Assembly: GCF_000731675.1 (NCBI RefSeq)
Contig: NZ_JMIT01000004.1
Coordinates: 310,001 to 374,000 of the forward strand
DNA: 64,000 nt
Direction of reading: 5' to 3'
Origin: Pseudomonas capeferrum
GTDB lineage: Bacteria; Pseudomonadota; Gammaproteobacteria; Pseudomonadales; Pseudomonadaceae
Shown: positions 59,696 to 64,000 of the stretch, piece after piece
Layout: each line of letters opens with the position of its first letter
Position numbering within the stretch: position 1 is the first letter of the stretch
The notes under the pieces: model-generated
Told to the model about the DNA's origin: nothing
Databases searched by the model: none
The model's input: the letters and a program-made list of their open reading frames with translations, nothing else
Translations under genes and position numbers: made by a program

Positions 59696-60988
59696 TCAGT
59701 TGGCCGCGATGACAGTGCCGCGGCATTCGCCGAAACCAATGCTGGCCACGCCATCACGCGTGCACCGGGCGCGCAGGATGATCTCGTCGCCGTCTTCGAG
59801 GAACTTGCGCACCTCGCCGCTGGCCAGTTCCACCGGCAGCTTGCCGCCCTCGGTGATCTCCAGCAGGCTGCCAAAGGAGCCCGGCGTTGCGCCCGACAGC
59901 GTGCCCGACCCGAACAGGTCGCCCGGTTGCAGCTGGCAACCGTTGACGCTGTGGTGGGCCACCATCTGCGCCACGGTCCAGTACATGCTGCGGGTGTTGC
60001 TCAGGGTCAGGCGGTGAGCGGCAAGGCCTTGCTCGCGCATGCGCTCGGTGAGCAGCAGCACTTCAAGCTCGATATCAAATGCGCCATTAGCCTGGTCACG
60101 CGCGTCCATCAGGTAGGACAACGGCTGCGGATCGCCTTGCGGGCGCGCCGGTTGTGCCGTGCGGAACGGCTCGAGGGCTTCGGCGGTCACCACCCAGGGC
60201 GAAACGCTGGTAATGAAACTCTTGGACAGGAACGGCCCCAGTGGCTGGTATTCCCAGGCCTGGATATCACGCGCCGACCAGTCGTTGAGCAGGCAGAAGC
60301 CGGCCACATGCTCGGCGGCATCACCCACCGGGATCGACTGGCCCATGTCGTTGCCCTGGCCGATCCAGATACCCAGCTCCAGCTCGTAGTCCAGGCGTGC
60401 GCAGGGGCCGAAGCTCGGCTCGCTGTGCCCGGCCGGCAAGGTCTGGCCTTTGGGGCGGCGCACATCGGTACCGGACGGACGGATGGTCGACGCACGGCCG
60501 TGATAACCGATTGGCACGTGCTTGTAGTTGGGCAGCAGCGGGTTGTCCGGGCGGAACAGCTTGCCCACGTTTTTGGCGTGTTCGATGCCGACATAGAAAT
60601 CGGTGTAGTCGCCGATGCGGGCCGGTACATGCAGTTGGCAATCAGCGGCCGGGTACAGCGCGGCGTTGAGCGCCGACTGGTGTTCGCTGTGTTCGCCGAG
60701 CAGTACCAGCAAGCGCTCGCGCAGGGCCACACGGGCGCCACGGCCGAGGGCAAAGAAGGCGTTCAGCGCACCGCCGCGGGTGGCTTCTGCCGCCGCCTTG
60801 GCTTCACCTTCGAACAGCCCCGCGGCAAGTACTGCCTCGAGGTCAAGAATGGCATCGCCGATGGCCACGCCGCAGCGCAGCGCTTCACCCGGCCGACTGA
60901 AGATGCCCAACGGCAGGTTCTGCAGCGGGAAATCGCTGTGCCCGTTGGCATGCTCGACCCAGCTACGGGTAATGGCGGTCTGGTTCAT
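59696..60988 (-). CDS. fahA: Fumarylacetoacetase (FahA/HmgB)
   Basis: This 430-residue hydrolase splits fumarylacetoacetate into fumarate and acetoacetate, the last step of tyrosine and phenylalanine degradation. It has the N-terminal SH3-like domain (LPLGIFSRPGE) and the catalytic FAH domain with DFYVGIEHAKNVGKLFRP and metal-binding residues in YELELGIWIG and LNDWSARDIQAWEY. The length matches the family. It lies 3 bp after hmgA. Confidence 0.96.
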   Translation of the reverse strand: MNQTAITRSWVEHANGHSDFPLQNLPLGIFSRPGEALRCGVAIGDAILDLEAVLAAGLFEGEAKAAAEATRGGALNAFFALGRGARVALRERLLVLLGEHSEHQSALNAALYPAADCQLHVPARIGDYTDFYVGIEHAKNVGKLFRPDNPLLPNYKHVPIGYHGRASTIRPSGTDVRRPKGQTLPAGHSEPSFGPCARLDYELELGIWIGQGNDMGQSIPVGDAAEHVAGFCLLNDWSARDIQAWEYQPLGPFLSKSFITSVSPWVVTAEALEPFRTAQPARPQGDPQPLSYLMDARDQANGAFDIELEVLLLTERMREQGLAAHRLTLSNTRSMYWTVAQMVAHHSVNGCQLQPGDLFGSGTLSGATPGSFGSLLEITEGGKLPVELASGEVRKFLEDGDEIILRARCTRDGVASIGFGECRGTVIAAN

Positions 60989-60991
60989 GGG

Positions 60992-62293
60992 TTATCTCCG
61001 GTTCGGGTTGAAGGTGCTCGGCAAGGTGGCCCAGCAACTATCGTAGTCGGCCTGCAATTGCGGGCATTCGAGTGCATGGCGGCTCGGACGCAGCACTTGG
61101 CTGGTCTCGAACATGAAGGCCATGGTGTTGTCGATCTTGTGCGGCGCAAGGTCGGCGGCGATGGCCTTGTCGCAGGTATCGGCGTCCGGGCCGTGGGCGC
61201 TCATGACCCCGTGCAGCGAGGCGCCGCCAGGCAGGAAGCCCTCGGCCTTGGCATCGTAGGCACCCTGGATCAGGCCCATGAACTCGTTCATCAGGTTGCG
61301 GTGGAACCAGGGTGGACGGAAGGTGTTCTCGGCCACCATCCAGCGCGGCGGGAAGATCACGAAGTCCATGTTGGCAAGGCCATGCACGCTGGTGGGCGAG
61401 GTCAGCACCGTGAAGATGGACGGGTCGGGGTGGTCGAAGCTGACCGTGCCAATGGTGTTGAAGCGGCGCAGGTCGTATTTGTAGGGCACGTTGCTGCCGT
61501 GCCAGGCGACCACGTCCAGCGGCGAATGCTGCAGCTCGCAGGCCCAGTGTTCGCCAAGAAACTTCTGCACCAGTTGCACGGGGCCTTCGGCCTCTTCGTA
61601 GTGCGCCACCGGGGTGAGGAAGTCACGCGGGTTGGCCAGGCCATTGCTGCCGATCGGCCCGAGGTCCGGTATACGCAGCGGCGCGCCATGGTTTTCGGCA
61701 AGGTAGCCACGAGCCTGGCCATCGAGCAGTTCGATGCGAAACTTCATACCCCGCGGGATCACCGCGATTTCCAAAGGCTCGACGTCCATGATCCCAAGCT
61801 CGGTGGCGATCCGCAGGCGGCCCTGTTCCGGCACCAGCAGCAGTTCGCCGTCGGCATTGAAGAACACGCGCTCCATGGAGCGGTTGGCGCTGTAGATGTA
61901 AATGCTCACACCCGCCGGCTTGTCCGCTGGCGCATTGGCCACCATCGGCACCCAGCCTTCGATGAAGTCGGTGGGTTCGGCCGGGATCGGTTGCGGGTTC
62001 CAGCGCAGGCGGTTGGGCGTGACCGCACCCAGCGGCCCAGCCAGTGGCTGGCGCGCCAGGCGTTCGAAACGGGGGTGCAATGCAGACGGGCGGATGCGAT
62101 ACAGCCAGGTGCGACGCAACTCACTGCGGCTCATGGTGAAGGCCGTGCCCGAAAGCAGTTCGGCATACAACCCATAGGGGGCTTTTTGCGGCGAGTTCTG
62201 CCCGACCGGCAAGGCGCCAGGCAGTGCTTCGCTGGCAAACTCGTTGCCGAAGCCGCTCAGGTAGTGAAGGTCGGGGGACGTGTCGCGGTTCAT
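60992..62293 (-). CDS. hmgA: Homogentisate 1,2-dioxygenase HmgA
   Basis: HmgA opens the ring of homogentisate with oxygen and Fe(II) to give maleylacetoacetate. The 433-residue protein equals the P. putida HmgA length and shows the conserved LHYLSGFGNEFASEALPGAL start, WHGSNVPYKYDLRRFN and PPRWMVAENTFRPPWFHRNLMNEFMGLI, which hold the iron ligands. The start at 62293 (MNRDTSPDLH) follows GGAG; the open frame upstream is not coding. It is the first gene of hmgA-fahA-maiA and diverges from hmgR across an operator. Loss of this enzyme would cause brown pyomelanin. Confidence 0.97.
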   Translation of the reverse strand: MNRDTSPDLHYLSGFGNEFASEALPGALPVGQNSPQKAPYGLYAELLSGTAFTMSRSELRRTWLYRIRPSALHPRFERLARQPLAGPLGAVTPNRLRWNPQPIPAEPTDFIEGWVPMVANAPADKPAGVSIYIYSANRSMERVFFNADGELLLVPEQGRLRIATELGIMDVEPLEIAVIPRGMKFRIELLDGQARGYLAENHGAPLRIPDLGPIGSNGLANPRDFLTPVAHYEEAEGPVQLVQKFLGEHWACELQHSPLDVVAWHGSNVPYKYDLRRFNTIGTVSFDHPDPSIFTVLTSPTSVHGLANMDFVIFPPRWMVAENTFRPPWFHRNLMNEFMGLIQGAYDAKAEGFLPGGASLHGVMSAHGPDADTCDKAIAADLAPHKIDNTMAFMFETSQVLRPSRHALECPQLQADYDSCWATLPSTFNPNRR

Positions 62294-62401
62294 CGATGCC
62301 TCCGGGCTCTGGCAGAGCCGTTGCTGGCAGCTGGCTGCTGACCTGGCCCGGCGGTTTCCGGGGTCAGGCACTGGGGTGGCAGCACGTCTGCATTGTTTTT
62401 A

Positions 62402-62418
62402 TCGTAATCAGATTACGA
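62402..62418. promoter_or_regulatory. HmgR operator palindrome
   Basis: A 17-bp perfect palindrome, TCGTAATCAGATTACGA, lies between hmgA and hmgR. It has the size and form described for the P. putida HmgR operator. A second half-site, CGTAAT at 62423-62428, forms an overlapping inverted pair with ATTACG at 62412-62417. The site lies near the likely hmgA promoter. Confidence 0.85.
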
Positions 62419-62428
62419 ATAACGTAAT

Positions 62429-62457
62429 TTGCTACGGACAAGGCGTCAAGCTATAAA
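62429..62457 (+). promoter_or_regulatory. Sigma-70 promoter candidate for hmgR
   Basis: TTGCTA and TATAAA are separated by exactly 17 bp, immediately after the operator half-site, and end 33 bp before the hmgR start codon. Confidence 0.6.
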
Positions 62458-62490
62458 GGCGCCACTCGACGAATCCGGAAGCCCATGCCC

Positions 62491-63273
62491 ATGGCCAAAG
62501 CCAGCTCACCCACTGATAACGGCAAGCAGAAGGTCCGCTCGGCGGAAGTCGGCACCGATATTCTCAAGGCACTCGCCGAACTCGCCCCCTCCACGTCGCT
62601 GTCACGCCTGGCAGAGCATGTGCAGATGCCGGCGAGCAAGGTGCATCGCTACCTGCAGGCGCTCATCGCCAGCGGTTTCGCCGAACAGGATGCGGCCACC
62701 AACCACTATGGCCTGGGGCGTGAAGCGTTGCGCGTGGGGTTGGCGGCGTTGGCCAGCATCGATGTGCTGAAGATCGCGGCGCTGCCGCTGTCGCAGTTGC
62801 GCGATGAGCTCAACGAAAGCTGCTTTATTGCCGTATGGGGCAACCAGGGCGCGACGGTGGTCAGCATTGAACCGGCGGTGCGCGCGATCACGGTGGTGAC
62901 CCAGATAGGCTCTGTGCTGCCGCTGCTCAGCTCGTCCACCGGGCTGGTGTTCGCCGCCTATCTGCCAGAACGCGAAACCATCGACTTGCGCGACCGGGAG
63001 CTGACTGCGCTGCAGCATCAAGCCTGTGACTACGCAGCCTTGTTGGAAGGCATTCGCGCGCGTGGCCTGCACCATGTGCATGGCCTGCTGATGCCGGGTG
63101 TGGATGCGCTGTCGGCACCGGTGTTCAATGCCATGGGGCAGATCGCTGCGGTGATGACCGTGGTGGGGCCGACGTCGATATTCCATGCTGACGAACATGG
63201 CCCTGCGGCGCAGCGATTGTTGGCGGCTGCGCGGGATACCAGTTGGCGGATGGGGTATGCGCCTGCGGGTTGA
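62491..63273 (+). CDS. hmgR: IclR-family repressor HmgR
   Basis: HmgR represses the homogentisate operon and is relieved by homogentisate. This 260-residue IclR protein has an N-terminal winged helix-turn-helix (ADV-like ILKALAELAPSTSLSRLAEHVQMPASKVHRYLQAL, about 22-57) and a C-terminal effector domain (about 80-258). The start is placed at 62491 because GGAAG lies 9 bp upstream; the ATG at 62485 has a 3-bp spacing. It diverges from hmgA with the shared operator between. Confidence 0.93.
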   Translation: MAKASSPTDNGKQKVRSAEVGTDILKALAELAPSTSLSRLAEHVQMPASKVHRYLQALIASGFAEQDAATNHYGLGREALRVGLAALASIDVLKIAALPLSQLRDELNESCFIAVWGNQGATVVSIEPAVRAITVVTQIGSVLPLLSSSTGLVFAAYLPERETIDLRDRELTALQHQACDYAALLEGIRARGLHHVHGLLMPGVDALSAPVFNAMGQIAAVMTVVGPTSIFHADEHGPAAQRLLAAARDTSWRMGYAPAG

Positions 63274-63390
63274 GCGAAGGGGGCACTATTGCCCGAAACG
63301 TAAAGGTGAATGTCATAGGCGGCTATTTTTCCCACGGGATCAAGCGCTTATTCTTGACTCACTGGCCGGCATGAAGGGCACTACCCCCCC

Positions 63391-63485
63391 GCCTTTCAGG
63401 CCTGCGAGGTTCACCGACGTAGATTTTGAAGCTCCTTGATCTAACGTCTCGATTGGCCGCTGCGATTGCAGCGGCTTTTTTTTTT
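63391..63485 (+). ncRNA. Candidate small RNA with anti-Shine-Dalgarno loop
   Basis: Three hairpins lie in a row after hmgR. The first is GCCT-TTC-AGGC at 63391-63401. The second is a nine-pair stem (GACGTAGAT at 63416-63424 with ATCT and ACGTC at 63439-63448, one bulged A) whose 14-base loop contains CTCCTT. The third is a terminator (63456-63475) followed by ten Ts. The CTCCTT loop could pair with ribosome-binding sites. The 5' end is a guess; a TTGACT at 63354-63359 might be part of the promoter, but no convincing -10 box is seen. No reading frame fits. It may correspond to a known Pseudomonas small RNA family that I cannot name. Confidence 0.55.
63456..63485 (+). terminator. Strong rho-independent terminator
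   Basis: A perfect 8-bp stem (GCCGCTGC / GCAGCGGC) with a GATT loop is followed directly by ten T residues. This is the clearest terminator in the window. It lies 183 bp after the hmgR stop codon, which is far for a simple hmgR terminator. Confidence 0.95.
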
Positions 63486-63523
63486 GGGTGATCGCCTGAG
63501 GGCTGGGAGGGGCAAGCCCCCCC

Positions 63524-64000
63524 TCAAGACCACGCCACCTTCTGCTGCAAGAAACTCAGCGGTTGCTCACGAAAGGCCAGGTAATGGCGCAGCACCTGCA
63601 CCGGCGCTTCGGTATGCGGGTAATGCCCGATGCCCTGCAGCAGCACGGTATCCGGCTTCGGCACCAGTTGCCGGTAGCGCTCGACCATGCGCCCGCCAGA
63701 CACCGGGTCGACCACACCGTTGATGAAACGCAGTGGCACCCCCTCGCGTTGCAACGCACCCACCCAACGCTCGCGATGCACGGTGCGCTCCGGCAAGTAG
63801 CCGACCAGCTTGTGCAAGATACGCGTGCCCCGGTTGGCGGCGATCAGGCTCCAGCAATCATCCAGCGCGCTTTCACTCGGGTGGGTGCAGGGGCCATAGA
63901 CCTGCGACACGTTGCGCACCAGGTCGTCCCGCCCGAACGAGCGCCCCACCAGCCAGCCCAGGCGGCTGAGCAACAGCTTCTGGATCAGCAGCATCCGGTA
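63524..64000 (-). CDS. Alpha/beta hydrolase (C-terminal part, runs off window)
   Basis: This minus-strand frame enters from beyond the right edge and ends at 63524; about 158 residues are visible. The end of an alpha/beta-hydrolase fold is recognisable: FINGVVDPVSGG supplies the likely catalytic Asp region, and LLQGIGHYPHTEAPVQVLRHYLAF holds the catalytic His (GHYPH). The ATG at 63994 is probably internal because the frame is open to the edge. The substrate is unknown; the family includes esterases and dehalogenase-like enzymes. The 5' part with the nucleophile is not in this window. Confidence 0.85.
   Translation of the reverse strand, partial: YRMLLIQKLLLSRLGWLVGRSFGRDDLVRNVSQVYGPCTHPSESALDDCWSLIAANRGTRILHKLVGYLPERTVHRERWVGALQREGVPLRFINGVVDPVSGGRMVERYRQLVPKPDTVLLQGIGHYPHTEAPVQVLRHYLAFREQPLSFLQQKVAWS

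Noticed and set aside
59927..62341. Plus-strand open frame of 804 codons opposite fahA and hmgA
   Set aside because: It is antisense to two enzymes of certain identity and has no family signature. It is a codon-bias artefact.

Overview
The window is a bacterial chromosome segment, GC-rich with dense genes on both strands. Gene content and order point to the Pseudomonas putida group: a full algD-to-algA alginate operon, aapJQMP, hmgABC with hmgR, FecIR-type iron signalling, and many REP-like inverted repeats of the GCGGGCTTGCCCCGCG type in the gaps. I see no rRNA, tRNA, CRISPR array, insertion sequence or prophage. This is mostly core genome, not an island.

Left part (1-15.3 kb). cysD (sulfate activation) and a NIF3-family gene lie on the minus strand. 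algW, the periplasmic protease that relays envelope stress to AlgU and so to alginate, diverges from them. Next come the aapJQMP amino-acid ABC transporter with a good sigma-54 promoter candidate, an EstB-like esterase, rhlB, moaCDE, phoH, a deacetylase-fold protein that has lost catalytic residues, and yaaA.

Alginate block (15.3-32.3 kb). An 800-bp non-coding stretch carries a GAACTT-N17-TCATA AlgU-type promoter, AlgR-like boxes upstream and a leader of about 430 nt. The operon algD-alg8-alg44-algK-algE-algG-algX-algL-algI-algJ-algF-algA follows in the usual order. It covers GDP-mannuronate supply (AlgA, AlgD), c-di-GMP-gated polymerisation (Alg8, Alg44), periplasmic passage, epimerisation and lysis (AlgK, AlgG, AlgX, AlgL), O-acetylation (AlgI, AlgJ, AlgF, AlgX) and export (AlgE). 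The one large internal gap, algL-algI, holds an inverted REP pair.

Efflux block (32.4-46.7 kb). After a small membrane protein and an SDR enzyme comes a LysR-regulated EmrAB-type pump with its own outer-membrane channel; the same 17-bp palindrome precedes both the regulator and the pump. A UspA-like gene, an AaeXAB-like pump with its own channel and divergent LysR regulator, and a GhrB-like dehydrogenase follow.

Right part (46.7-64 kb). An EamA transporter and an AraC regulator are followed by a minus-strand iron cluster (DUF3649, PepSY protein, DUF3325, FecI, FecR, TonB receptor) headed by a Fur-like box. Then come a ribosome hibernation factor, a DUF3509-like protein, psiE, LexA-controlled yebG, a leucine-dehydrogenase-type gene, a SirB1-type gene, and the homogentisate operon hmgA-fahA-maiA with divergent hmgR and a 17-bp operator. 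After hmgR is a strong candidate small RNA that exposes an anti-Shine-Dalgarno loop. The window ends inside an alpha/beta hydrolase gene.

No wholly new multi-gene system stands out. The best leads are the small RNA, the catalytically altered deacetylase paralogue, the duplicated LysR palindromes, the iron-reductase/FecIR arrangement and the REP pair inside the alginate operon.
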